Assembly: GCF_037078405.1 (NCBI RefSeq)
Contig: NZ_JAYMGZ010000001.1
Coordinates: 124,001-188,000, forward strand
Source of the DNA: Haloarcula sp. DT43
GTDB lineage: Archaea; Halobacteriota; Halobacteria; Halobacteriales; Haloarculaceae
Length of the DNA: 64,000 nucleotides
Direction: 5' to 3'
Below the pieces are notes generated by a model. That model saw only the letters and a program-made list of their open reading frames with translations, searched no databases and had not been told where the DNA came from. The position numbers and the translations under genes are program-made. Position 1 is the stretch's first letter. Each line of letters starts with the position of its first letter. Below are positions 45,192 to 53,333 of this stretch, in pieces.

Positions 45192-47237
45192 CTAGTGCTC
45201 GTCGCGTAGTTCCATGTCGGCGACGATTTCGTAGGGGTGGTGCTCCTTCCGGATGCCGTCGAGCAACTGGAACGCCTCGTCGGGCGCGAGGAAGTGCCGG
45301 GTCACGGCCCGGCCCAGCGGCGTCGGTTCGAGGCCGTCGATGAACTCGTATTCGAGCAGTTTGCCCAGCGCGTGTTTCGTCGGCACCGCGCCGACCATCC
45401 GGTCGTTGAGCCGCTTGGCCTGCTTGCCGGCGACGGTGACGTTCGCCAGCGTCTCCTCGACGGCCGCGCCCTCGTCGTAGCGGGTGATGACCGGCTCCAT
45501 CTCGCCTTTCAGGAGCTTGAACGCCACCTCGTCCTCGGTCATCTCCATGCTGTTGTGGTACGAGCAGTCCGGTTCGACCAGCATGTAGACGGTCCCCTTG
45601 TCGTGGTAGTCCGGGCGGCCGGCCCGGCCGAGCATCTGGCTGAACTCCTGGACGGTGAGCCACTCGATGCCCATCGCCAGCGAGTCGAAGATGACCTGCG
45701 AGGCCGGGAAGTCGACCCCCGCCGCGAGCGCCGCCGTCGTCACGACCGCCGCCAGGTCCTGGTCGGCGAACTGCCGCTCGACGCGCTGGCGCTTCCGGTT
45801 GTCCAGCCCGGCGTGGTACGGCGCGGAGCTGTACTCCAGTTTCCGGGAAATCTGGTGACAGCGCCGCCGGGAGTTGGTGAAGATGATGGTCTGGCCGCGG
45901 TACCCCTTGCTGGATTTGTTGTCGAAGGCCCGCTTGACCAGCTTGTTCTCCGTGTCGATTTTCTCGCGGCCGTCGGCGAAGGTGACGTGGCGCTCGATGG
46001 GGACCGGCCGCTCCTCGAACTCGATGAGCGTGGCCCGCAACTGGTCGGCCAGCTGACCGGGGTTGCCGACCGTCGCCGAGAGGTAAATCCACTGCGTGTC
46101 GCCGCTGTCGGGCGCGCCGCCGGTTTCACAGTAGTATTTCAGCCGGGAGATGAGCCCGTCGAGCCGGTGGCCCCGCTCGTCCTCGCCGAGCGTGTGGACC
46201 TCGTCGATGACGACGGTGCCGACGGTGCCCAGGTCTTTGCCGGTCCGGAGCGCGTGGTCGATGCCCTCGTAGGTCCCGACGATGACGTCGGCCTCGGGGT
46301 CGAAGCGCCCGCCCTCGTCGGCGATGCGGCTCGCGCCCACCCGGAGCGAGACATCGACCATGTCGCCGTAGCGGTCCTTGAACTGCTCGTACTTCTGGTT
46401 CGCCAGCGCGACCAGCGGGACGAGAAACAGCATCGTCCCCTTGCCGTTGAGGACGCGGTCGATGCCGGCCATCTCGCCGACGAGCGTCTTCCCCGTCGCC
46501 GTCGCGCTCACGACCAGCTGGTCGCGGCCCTCGGTGGCCCCGTGCTCGACGGCGAGGCTCTGGACCGGCAACAGGGTGTCGAACCGGGATTCGAGGTGCT
46601 CCTGCATCCCGGGATGGAGGTCGAGCGAGTCCACCCGGACGGGGTCGACCTCGTCGACGGTCGCCGAAATCTCGTCGAACTTCGTCAGGTCGGGGTCCAG
46701 TTGGCCCGACAGGAGGTTCGTCACCCGGTCGAGGTCCTGGACTTCGAGCAGGAGCTCTTCGAGGCGGTCGCGGGCGTCGGCGCTGATGCTGCCCGTGAAC
46801 GCGAGTTCGCGGTCGAGCTGCTGGCGAGCGCACTCCGGACAGATTGTCTCGTCGTCGGTCTCGATAGCGGTCTCGCTGGTAATCGGCGAGTAGCGCCCGT
46901 CCGAGGCACACAGCCGGCAGGTCCGGACGACCTTGGCCTCGACCTGGTAGGCGTCGAGGGTCTCGCGGATGCGGTCGCGCGCACGCGGTGCGGTCTGTTC
47001 TGAGATGCGAATGCGGGCCGCACGGCGGGCGAGCTCGACGAACTGGTCGGGCGAGCGGAGCTCCTCGCTGGTCCCGTCCTTGACCCGGAGCCGGCGCGGG
47101 CGGGGCCCGGCGTCGGTCTCCTTGAGTTCGAGGATAGCGTGGAAGAGCCGCTCGCCGTCCCGCTGTGCGACGACGCGGTACTCGTCGCCGTGTTCGTGGA
47201 GGAACAGCGTCTCTACCTGTGCGGCCTGCTGTGACAC
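45192..47237 (-). CDS. Ski2-type DEAD/DEAH helicase with N-terminal zinc site
   Basis: A 681-aa superfamily 2 helicase. The N-terminal ~220 residues contain a four-Cys site (RTCRLCASD ... ICPECARQ). The helicase core has the Q-motif region LLPVQSLAV, Walker A SATATGKTLV, IDEVHTLG (DEVH), SAT (motif III) and motif VI QMLGRAGRPDY, followed by a C-terminal helical domain. These features are those of the Ski2/Hel308-like group; RNA or DNA as substrate is undecided. The start is a GTG at 47237. Confidence 0.88.
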   Translation of the reverse strand: MSQQAAQVETLFLHEHGDEYRVVAQRDGERLFHAILELKETDAGPRPRRLRVKDGTSEELRSPDQFVELARRAARIRISEQTAPRARDRIRETLDAYQVEAKVVRTCRLCASDGRYSPITSETAIETDDETICPECARQQLDRELAFTGSISADARDRLEELLLEVQDLDRVTNLLSGQLDPDLTKFDEISATVDEVDPVRVDSLDLHPGMQEHLESRFDTLLPVQSLAVEHGATEGRDQLVVSATATGKTLVGEMAGIDRVLNGKGTMLFLVPLVALANQKYEQFKDRYGDMVDVSLRVGASRIADEGGRFDPEADVIVGTYEGIDHALRTGKDLGTVGTVVIDEVHTLGEDERGHRLDGLISRLKYYCETGGAPDSGDTQWIYLSATVGNPGQLADQLRATLIEFEERPVPIERHVTFADGREKIDTENKLVKRAFDNKSSKGYRGQTIIFTNSRRRCHQISRKLEYSSAPYHAGLDNRKRQRVERQFADQDLAAVVTTAALAAGVDFPASQVIFDSLAMGIEWLTVQEFSQMLGRAGRPDYHDKGTVYMLVEPDCSYHNSMEMTEDEVAFKLLKGEMEPVITRYDEGAAVEETLANVTVAGKQAKRLNDRMVGAVPTKHALGKLLEYEFIDGLEPTPLGRAVTRHFLAPDEAFQLLDGIRKEHHPYEIVADMELRDEH

Positions 47238-47408
47238 AGTCGTACAGAGGCGACTGCGCTACTTGAGCGGTTCGGACTAGGTGTGAGTGGGCCGAACACG
47301 CAGCGACGGTTTCGAACAGCCAGAGAGCCCCCTCGCGGACGACTCGCCTGACTCCGTGCGCTCCTCGCTCCGCTGCGGTGCTACGGTCGTCAGACTCGCC
47401 CGCCACTC

Positions 47409-47427
47409 GGCCCTTTCAGTCCCACCC
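47409..47427 (-). repeat. 19-nt repeat copy B
   Basis: The exact reverse complement of the 19-mer at 20672-20690. It lies in the 276-nt gap 47238-47513 between the helicase and cupin genes. Otherwise that gap is GC-rich, without a supported gene. Confidence 0.7.
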
Positions 47428-47513
47428 ACGGTGGACTGGTCGGCCGGCCCGAGAGCGGCCGGTCCGGGCCTCGGCTATCGCTGTTCACGGACTGGGCCAA
47501 GTACTGCGACCAC

Positions 47514-47879
47514 TCACTCCTGCAGCGTGATTTCGTCGTCGCCGGCGGGAACCGCACAGAGGAACGCGCCGGGGTCGTCGCCGTCGTTGCGGTACCAGTG
47601 GACCGCGCCGGCGGGGATGTAGAGGCTGTCGCCGGCCTCGACCTCGTACTCCTCGCCGTCGATGCCGACGGTGTACCGGCCGGCGAGGACGTGCTGCTGG
47701 TGTTCGACGTCGTTGGTGTGTTTCGGCACGCTGCCGCCGGGCGCGAGCGTGAAGCGCCGAATCGCGAGATTGCCGCCGCCCCGTTGTGCGCCGACGAGGA
47801 CACCTTTTTCGAGCCCCTCGGCCGCGTCGACGGTCTCGTACTCGACGTCCTCGGCCCGGCGAATCAGTGGGTCGCTCAT
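47514..47879 (-). CDS. Single-domain cupin
   Basis: A 121-aa cupin barrel. Motif 1 is seen in GGSVPKHTNDVEHQQHVLAGRYTVGIDG (His residues and a Glu as metal ligands) and motif 2 in LYIPAGAVHWYRNDG (the His ligand). Cupins of this length include metal-dependent isomerases, dioxygenases and sugar-binding proteins; none can be chosen here. Start at ATG 47879, divergent from the M50 protease. Confidence 0.88.
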   Translation of the reverse strand: MSDPLIRRAEDVEYETVDAAEGLEKGVLVGAQRGGGNLAIRRFTLAPGGSVPKHTNDVEHQQHVLAGRYTVGIDGEEYEVEAGDSLYIPAGAVHWYRNDGDDPGAFLCAVPAGDDEITLQE

Positions 47880-47979
47880 GTCCACGCCGACGCGGGCACG
47901 GTGCAAAGACGTACCGGCGACGCTGCCCGCGACAGTCCCGCCAAGGGGGCTTAAGACCGTCGGCCGAGAAACGACGGGT

Positions 47980-49185
47980 ATGCGCCGGTTCCGCATCGGA
48001 AGCGCGTTCGGAATCCCCATCCAGCTGGACCTGACGTTTCTCCTCGTGTTGCCGCTGTTCGCCTGGATTATCGGGACACAGATAGGGCAGACGACCGAGC
48101 TGTTGAACGAGACGTTGAACGCCGGGCTCGACGCCGCCGTCCTCACCGACGGCACGCTCGTGTGGGTGCTCGGCGTCGGCGCGGCCGTCGGCCTGTTCAC
48201 CGGCGTCGTCCTCCACGAACTCGGCCACTCGCTGGTGGCCATCCGCTACGGCTTCCCCATCGACTCCATCACGCTCTGGCTGTTCGGCGGCATCGCACAG
48301 CTCAGCGAGATGCCCGAGGACTGGAAGCAGGAACTGGTCATCGCCATCGCCGGCCCGGTCGTCAGCATCGCCGTCGGCACGGTCTGTTACGTCGCGTTCC
48401 AGGTGCTCCCCAGCGGCTCGGCCACCGCAATCGAGTCGGCGCGGTTCATCCTCGCGTATCTGGCGCTGATGAACCTCGCGCTGGCGGCGTTCAACATGCT
48501 CCCCGGCTTCCCGATGGACGGCGGCCGCGTCCTGCGGGCGCTGCTGGCCCGCCGGCGGTCCTACGCCAGAGCCACCACCATCGCCGCGGAGGTCGGGAAA
48601 ATATTCGCCGTCTTCCTCGGCCTCTTCGGCATCTTCGTCCTCGGGAACATCTTCCTCGCCGGCCTCGCCTTCTTCATCTACATCGGCGCGGCAGGGGAGT
48701 CCCGCCAGACGTCGATGCGGGCCGCGTTCGAGGGCGTCACCGTCGCGGACGTGATGACGCCGGCCGACCACGTGACGACGGTGTCCGAGGACGTCTCCGT
48801 CCGGGAGCTCATCCAGACGATGTTCCGGGAGCGCCACACCGGCTACCCGGTCGAGCGCGACGGCGAGGTCGTCGGCCTCGTGACGCTCGAAGACGCCCGC
48901 GCCGTCCGGGAGGTCGAGCGCGAGGCCTACACCGTCGGCGACGTGATGACGACGGAGATTATCACGATACGCCCGGAGACCGACGTGATGGACGCGCTGA
49001 CATCGCTCCAGCAGAACTCCGTCGGTCGCCTCCTCGTCACCGACGAGGACGGCTCCTTCCAGGGGCTGCTCACCCGCTCCGACATCATGACCGCGCTCTC
49101 GATTATCAAGTCCAGCAGCGACTACACCGCCATCGGCGACCCGGAGACCCGGACCGTCCGCCCGGAGTCGAAGATAGAGCGGTAG
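47980..49185 (+). CDS. Site-2 protease (M50) with two CBS domains
   Basis: A 401-aa membrane metalloprotease. The zinc motif HELGH is in VVLHELGHSLVAIRYG, and the third ligand region is NMLPGFPMDGGRVLRALLA, with membrane helices around both. The C-terminal ~150 residues form a CBS pair (VADVMTPADHVTTVSEDVSV and VGDVMTTEIITIRPETDVMDAL), probably binding adenosine nucleotides. It cleaves substrates within the membrane; the target is unknown. Its stop touches the stop of the next, convergent gene. Confidence 0.93.
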   Translation: MRRFRIGSAFGIPIQLDLTFLLVLPLFAWIIGTQIGQTTELLNETLNAGLDAAVLTDGTLVWVLGVGAAVGLFTGVVLHELGHSLVAIRYGFPIDSITLWLFGGIAQLSEMPEDWKQELVIAIAGPVVSIAVGTVCYVAFQVLPSGSATAIESARFILAYLALMNLALAAFNMLPGFPMDGGRVLRALLARRRSYARATTIAAEVGKIFAVFLGLFGIFVLGNIFLAGLAFFIYIGAAGESRQTSMRAAFEGVTVADVMTPADHVTTVSEDVSVRELIQTMFRERHTGYPVERDGEVVGLVTLEDARAVREVEREAYTVGDVMTTEIITIRPETDVMDALTSLQQNSVGRLLVTDEDGSFQGLLTRSDIMTALSIIKSSSDYTAIGDPETRTVRPESKIER

Positions 49186-49833
49186 TCACTCGCCGGCGAG
49201 ACACGACATCGCCTCCTCGTCGGAGACCTGCTCGAACCGCTCGTAGTACTGACCGACGGCGCGGAAATCGGACGGACAGGCCAGACAGACCACCTCGTCG
49301 ACCAGCGTCTCGAGGTCAGCGATGGCCCGCGGCGAGCCGACCGGGACCGCGAGCACGAGTCGCTCGGGGCCCGCCTGTCTGAGTTGCTCGATACAGGCCC
49401 GGGCCGTCGCGCCGGTCGCCACGCCGTCGTCGACGAGACACACCCGCTTGCCTGTAAGCGCCGGCGACGCCGCCGTGTCCCGGTACCGACGGGCCTTCTG
49501 TCGTGCTACTTCGGCCATCTCTGCCCGCGTGCTCGCGACGTACTCGCGGGGAATCCCTCTGTTCTCGATGACGTCGGTGTTGAGCCAGACCGACCCGTCG
49601 GCCGCGACGGCACCGACGGCGAACTCGGGGTTGTCCGGCGCGCCGATTTTCTTCGCAACCGCGATATCCAGCGGCGCGCCGAGCGCGTCGGCGACGGCCC
49701 GCCCGACCGGCAGTCCGCCACGCGGTATCGCCAGGACCACGTCGGCCTCGATGTCCCGCTCGCGCAACGCCTCGCCCAGCCGTCGGCCGGCGGCGCGCCT
49801 GTTCTCGAACGTCGGGGGGCGGTCGCGTGCCAT
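49186..49833 (-). CDS. Phosphoribosyltransferase-like protein
   Basis: A 215-aa type I PRTase fold: the N-terminal VVLAIPRGGLPVGRAVADAL, then VAKKIGAPDNPEFAVGAV, and the PRPP loop VCLVDDGVATGATARA. This layout matches the stand-alone PRTase-like proteins found in many prokaryotes, whose base is unknown. The ATG at 49833 (MARDRPPTFENRRAAG) is preferred; an upstream in-frame extension to 49872 looks non-coding. Confidence 0.88.
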   Translation of the reverse strand: MARDRPPTFENRRAAGRRLGEALRERDIEADVVLAIPRGGLPVGRAVADALGAPLDIAVAKKIGAPDNPEFAVGAVAADGSVWLNTDVIENRGIPREYVASTRAEMAEVARQKARRYRDTAASPALTGKRVCLVDDGVATGATARACIEQLRQAGPERLVLAVPVGSPRAIADLETLVDEVVCLACPSDFRAVGQYYERFEQVSDEEAMSCLAGE

Positions 49834-49895
49834 ACCGGTCGGTTCGCTGTCCAGCGGCAAATATCTCCGCACACTCGCGGCCGATGGGCCCCGTG

Positions 49896-50174
49896 TCAGT
49901 CGCCGTCCAGCGCCGCGGCAATCGCTTCGAGTTCTTCCTTCCGGAACGGCCGCTCCGCGCCCGCCGGGTCGTCGTCGTCCCGCTCGCCGATTCGGAAGAG
50001 AATCCCCGCCCGCATCTGTGGCTTCGACGGCAGTCGGTCCGCGTCGATGTCGTACCCGACGGCCTCACAGATTGCCGCCAGGGCCTCCTTGGTGAAGGCA
50101 GTCGAGACCGGGCGTTCGTACCGCCCGACGGCCGCGCGTATCTCGTTTCGCAGTTCGTCGACAGTCGGTGACAT
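49896..50174 (-). CDS. 92-aa haloarchaeal protein
   Basis: A small, acidic, mostly helical protein: MSPTVDELRNEIRAAVGRYERP, then FTKEALAAICEAVGYDIDADRLPSKPQMRAGILFRIGERDDDDP and FRKEELEAIAAALD. The two similar FxKEEL/A blocks suggest a small helical domain duplicated or folded on itself. No function is recognised. It stands between the PRTase and the HNH gene, all on the same strand. Confidence 0.7.
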   Translation of the reverse strand: MSPTVDELRNEIRAAVGRYERPVSTAFTKEALAAICEAVGYDIDADRLPSKPQMRAGILFRIGERDDDDPAGAERPFRKEELEAIAAALDGD

Positions 50175-50217
50175 ACCCACACGGGCGACGGGACCGATTG
50201 TGTAGGTTCCGGTCCGG

Positions 50218-51066
50218 CTACGCCGACACACTGGCCGGGACAGCGGCGTCTGTTCGGGGGACTCCGGCCCGCCATCGCAGTTCCGCCCGGGAGACCCGCC
50301 CGAACTCTGCTCGCCGGTGACAGCCCGGACACAGCGAGACGACGTTGTCCAGCGTGTGTGCGTCCCGAACCGTGAGCGCCGGCACCGCAGCGAACAGTCG
50401 GACCGGCACGATGTGGTGCACGTCCGGGTTCCGTCCCAGTTCGTCGGCAGTAGTGCCACAGAGGACGCAGGCGTAGCCGTCCCGGTCGAGGGCCCGCTCG
50501 CGCACCGCCCGCCAGCCCGGCCCGTACTCGCCGACACCGCCGCCACGCCAGTTCGGATGCCCGTCGCCGGTGAACGCCTCGGAGAGCCACGCGGCGTGAC
50601 ACTCGCGGCTACAGAGGACGACTTCACCCGTGATATCGCTTGGATACCGCTCGACTTGACCTTCACAGACGGAGCACTCGAAACTGAGTTTCCCGCCGTT
50701 CCAGTTTGGATTGTCCGAGCCGGAAATCTGTCTCGTGTGTCGCCAGTCGGCGTTCTCGACACACTCAGCGCAATAACAGCCCTCTTTCTCCGACGGATAG
50801 TACTCGAAGGTCGTGCCACACCCGTCACAGGTCGTCTCCTCTTTTGCATCCGAATAGTTCGGGTTATCGGCCCCCGAAAAGGAGACTGCAACGTCACGGC
50901 ACTCCTCGGAGCAGTAGCGCTTCTCGTGCTCGGAATAAAACTGTTCCGAGCAGTGGTTACACTCTCGGTTCGGCAGTCGTTCGCCGTGGACACTGCTGTG
51001 GTGAACGCCCAGTTCCCGTGTTGAGTCGAACGTGCGGTCACAGGAGGGGCACTCGTAGTTGGTCAT
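50218..51066 (-). CDS. HNH endonuclease with multiple zinc-finger modules
   Basis: A 282-aa protein. It opens with a C2H2-like finger (YECPSCDRTFDSTRELGVHHSSVH), then three Cys-rich modules (ECNHCSEQFYSEHEKRYCSEEC, TCDGCGTTFEYYPSEKEGCYCAEC, ECSVCEGQVERYPSDITGEVVLCSREC), each followed by a DNPN(W/Y) or HPNW motif, and a C-terminal HNH nuclease domain (VHHIVPVRLF, LDNVVSLCPGCHRRAEFG). Fingers would target DNA and HNH cut it. Base composition is less GC-rich than its neighbours, and it lies 95 nt from a tRNA gene: signs of horizontal origin. Phage or homing-type nucleases have this layout. Confidence 0.88.
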   Translation of the reverse strand: MTNYECPSCDRTFDSTRELGVHHSSVHGERLPNRECNHCSEQFYSEHEKRYCSEECRDVAVSFSGADNPNYSDAKEETTCDGCGTTFEYYPSEKEGCYCAECVENADWRHTRQISGSDNPNWNGGKLSFECSVCEGQVERYPSDITGEVVLCSRECHAAWLSEAFTGDGHPNWRGGGVGEYGPGWRAVRERALDRDGYACVLCGTTADELGRNPDVHHIVPVRLFAAVPALTVRDAHTLDNVVSLCPGCHRRAEFGRVSRAELRWRAGVPRTDAAVPASVSA

Positions 51067-51161
51067 CGAGCAATACTGCTTCCTGACATGTTATAAATAA
51101 ATGGAGGGCAGAGTGGGACTGGAAACGCTAAAGTCTCGAAATCAAGACGTAGAAGGTCTAA

Positions 51162-51233
51162 GTCCGGGCGCGGGAATTGAACCCGCCTCTTAGCCACCAC
51201 AAGGCTAAAGGATGCCACTACCCCAGCCCGGAC
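51162..51233 (-). tRNA. tRNA-His (anticodon GUG) with encoded G-1
   Basis: A 72-nt cloverleaf on the minus strand. The acceptor stem TCCGGGC/GCCCGGA is preceded by G at position -1, which pairs with C73: the special extra pair of tRNA-His, here encoded in the gene. The anticodon arm TAGCC-TTGTGGT-GGCTA gives GTG. The T arm is GCGGG-TTCAATT-CCCGC. No intron, no encoded CCA. Confidence 0.95.
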
Positions 51234-51402
51234 ACGCTTGCTGAAGCACTCATAGATATCCCGCTGGAACAGAAATACGTTACGAATCTGGAAACCAGTG
51301 GGTCGTGCGAGCGCGTGACAGCGGCGGTGGGTCGGACGCCGGCCCTGTCTATCGGCCGCTTCGAGACGCTTTTAGGCGGCCGACGCATACAACTGGACAC
51401 GC

Positions 51403-51855
51403 GTGGCCATCACGGACAAAATCTACGTCAAGAACCACCAGCAGCTCGCCTCCCAGCTGGAGACGAGCTTCCCGAAGGGTGCGTTCAAGGGCGCGACGCT
51501 GGACATCCTCTTCCAGGGAGAGGGGCTGGCGAAGCTCGACGAAGCCACCAGGGAGCGGGTCCTCGATTTCGCCGAGGACTTCCTGGACTGCGACTGTGAG
51601 GCCAACCCACACTGTGGCTGTGCCGAGCGGAAGTTCATCTCGTACCTGCTGGAACTGCGCGAGCAGGGGATGGGGCCGGACGCAATCGTCGACGTGATGA
51701 GCGACGACTACATGCTGTATGCCTATCCGGGGGACGTACTCTCCTTCCTGGATAACTCCGTCAGAACGTTAGAAGCCGTGGAAACCCTGGCAGATGTCGA
51801 TGGGCGCGACGACGTGGCCGAGGACGTGCAGCGACTGCGAAATCGGCTGGTGTAA
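51403..51855 (+). CDS. 150-aa conserved protein with a CxC/CxC cysteine cluster
   Basis: A mixed helical protein with a central cysteine group (FLDCDCEANPHCGCAERKF) that could bind a metal, between an N-terminal helical half and a C-terminal half (LELREQGMGPDAIVDVMSDDYMLYAYPGDVLSFLDNSVRTLEAVETLA). The first residues, AITDKIYVKNHQQLASQLETSFPKG, look like a conserved start. Family unknown to me. The GTG start at 51403 fits a leaderless promoter (TTTTAGG about 30 nt upstream). Confidence 0.75.
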   Translation: MAITDKIYVKNHQQLASQLETSFPKGAFKGATLDILFQGEGLAKLDEATRERVLDFAEDFLDCDCEANPHCGCAERKFISYLLELREQGMGPDAIVDVMSDDYMLYAYPGDVLSFLDNSVRTLEAVETLADVDGRDDVAEDVQRLRNRLV

Positions 51856-51905
51856 CGTAACGCATCATCTCCGAGTAGCCCGGTCAGTAATTATCCGGAA
51901 AGCAG

Positions 51906-52466
51906 TCAGTCGTTTCGAACCAGTGTATCGTCGGCGAGAAACCGTTGCAGCGTGTGTGCGTCCCCTTCTAACGTCTTGAGATGAACACACAACAGTTCGC
52001 TCGTGGTTTTGTCCTGGAATTGTTCAGCTAATTCGACGTGATCGCGAATCTGGACGGCAAGCGTCGCGTAGCCGTCGAGGTCCCGTTCGAGCGAGGACCG
52101 AACGTCGAAGCGGTGGGGCGTCTCGATGTGCATCGGGGCGTGTTGGCGGATGCCCATCGGTCCACAGACAGGTACGCCACCGAGTGCGTGGACACGGATT
52201 GCGATGTCGTCGGTTATCTCAGTGAGTCGGTCCGCGGCCGATTCGAGGAACGTCGCAACGTCGTGCCACTCGGCGCCGTCGATGGTCCAGTAGTGTTTCC
52301 GGACCTGATTGAACAGGAGGTACAACCCCGACAGTTCGGCGTTCAGGGCAGTCACTAGTCGTTCCGCAACGGCCGGTTCCAGTCTGACTTCGTTCGCTCG
52401 GACGGTATCCCACTCCTGTCGGCGGTGTTCTGCACCGGGGTTCCGAAGATGTGGCGTACTCGCCAT
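51906..52466 (-). CDS. Dps-like ferritin-fold protein, copy 2
   Basis: A 186-aa four-helix-bundle protein of the Dps/DpsA group: LNAELSGLYLLFNQVRKHYWTIDGAEWHDVATFLESAADRLTEITDDIAIRVHALGG matches Dps helices A-B over 38 positions from the Trp to the LGG without gaps. Dps proteins form dodecamers that store iron and protect DNA. In this copy some canonical ferroxidase ligands are replaced: Tyr for His before the conserved Trp, Ala for the second His, and Ile for the Glu eight positions before the ALGG block. It is transcribed with the other copy, 2 nt downstream of it. Confidence 0.82.
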   Translation of the reverse strand: MASTPHLRNPGAEHRRQEWDTVRANEVRLEPAVAERLVTALNAELSGLYLLFNQVRKHYWTIDGAEWHDVATFLESAADRLTEITDDIAIRVHALGGVPVCGPMGIRQHAPMHIETPHRFDVRSSLERDLDGYATLAVQIRDHVELAEQFQDKTTSELLCVHLKTLEGDAHTLQRFLADDTLVRND

Positions 52467-52468
52467 GG

Positions 52469-53044
52469 TTAGTCGGTCGCCTCCCTCTGAACGAGGGTGT
52501 CGTCTTCGAGGAACTGTTCGACCCTGTGGGCGTCGACTTCGAGTGCCATTAGATGGTTACGCAGTCGCTCTGCCGTGCCCGAATCGCCCATCTCCTCGGC
52601 AAGGGCCACGTGTTCGCGCATGCTTGCGACCAGTGTCGCGTAGCCATCGAGGTCCCCCGAAAGCGAGGCGCGGAGGTCATAGAGGTCCTCGGCTTCCAGG
52701 TGGACCTCAGCGTGCTTCTGAATCGTCGGCGGCGTGTTCGGCGGGATACCGCCGAGTTCGACGATTCGAACCGCGAGGTCGTCGTTGATGTCGCGAACGC
52801 GCTTGTACGCGTCTTCGAGGAACTCGGTGACATCGTGGAACTCGGCGCCTTCAGCCGTCCAGTAGTGCTTTCGCAGGAGGTAAAAGAGATTGAATGACCC
52901 GGCGTGGTCGGTACAGAGGGCGTGTACGATCTCCTCGGCGACATCGCTGTCGATCCGAAGGTCGTTTCCGTCGAGTGTCTCCCACTCTTGACGACGGACG
53001 CCGGTCTCGGGTTCGCGGACCAGTCCAAGTTGGTTCTCCGTCAT
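52469..53044 (-). CDS. Dps-like ferritin-fold protein, copy 1
   Basis: A 191-aa paralogue of the downstream gene, also Dps-like (LLRKHYWTAEGAEFHDVTEFLEDAYKRVRDINDDLAVRIVELGG). The same ligands differ from classical Dps: Tyr for His, Thr for His and Val for Glu in the corresponding positions. It is first in the two-gene unit, followed after 2 nt by copy 2. The two proteins are clearly paralogous but divergent, so the duplication is not recent. Its promoter region contains a palindrome at 53134-53151. Confidence 0.82.
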   Translation of the reverse strand: MTENQLGLVREPETGVRRQEWETLDGNDLRIDSDVAEEIVHALCTDHAGSFNLFYLLRKHYWTAEGAEFHDVTEFLEDAYKRVRDINDDLAVRIVELGGIPPNTPPTIQKHAEVHLEAEDLYDLRASLSGDLDGYATLVASMREHVALAEEMGDSGTAERLRNHLMALEVDAHRVEQFLEDDTLVQREATD

Positions 53045-53133
53045 GTTTTCACCTCGACCGCGCTCCTGTGGGACATACTACTCATAGTTGACCTTGATTG
53101 TCCGACCACATAAGGATTGTCAGAAAAGTAATA

Positions 53134-53151
53134 TTTTAGGCGGGCCGAAAC
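53134..53151. promoter_or_regulatory. Imperfect palindrome upstream of the dps pair
   Basis: TTTTAGGC-GG-GCCGAAAC: seven of eight positions pair. It lies about 90-105 nt before the start of the first dps gene, upstream of a TATA-like CCTTATG. Its form recalls metal-responsive (DtxR-type) operators. The rest of the 289-nt gap 53045-53333 contains no supported gene. Confidence 0.45.
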
Positions 53152-53333
53152 TATGGGACGGAGACACCACGACCGGGAAAGCGGAGAGACCAGCCGTTCG
53201 TCCGCTAATTATTGATGAGACAGCAAGCGAGTTCCGTTAGACGGGTGGTTTCGGCTGCATAAAACACGTCAGTTATTTGAATTGACGGCAGCGAAGAGAA
53301 AGACGGCCGAACAAAGAGATCGCGATGACGCGC

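Noticed and set aside
47238-47513. A structured RNA or small gene in the 276-nt gap between helicase and cupin
   Set aside because: Apart from the 19-nt repeat I see neither a cloverleaf nor a convincing coding frame.
51162-51233. attB/attL site with an integrated element at tRNA-His
   Set aside because: No duplicated tRNA 3' end and no integrase gene were found around 50-52 kb; only the HNH gene and its composition hint at transfer.
53045-53333. A small gene in the 289-nt gap before the dps pair
   Set aside because: No frame with a start, plausible composition and length is seen; the gap holds promoter-like elements only.
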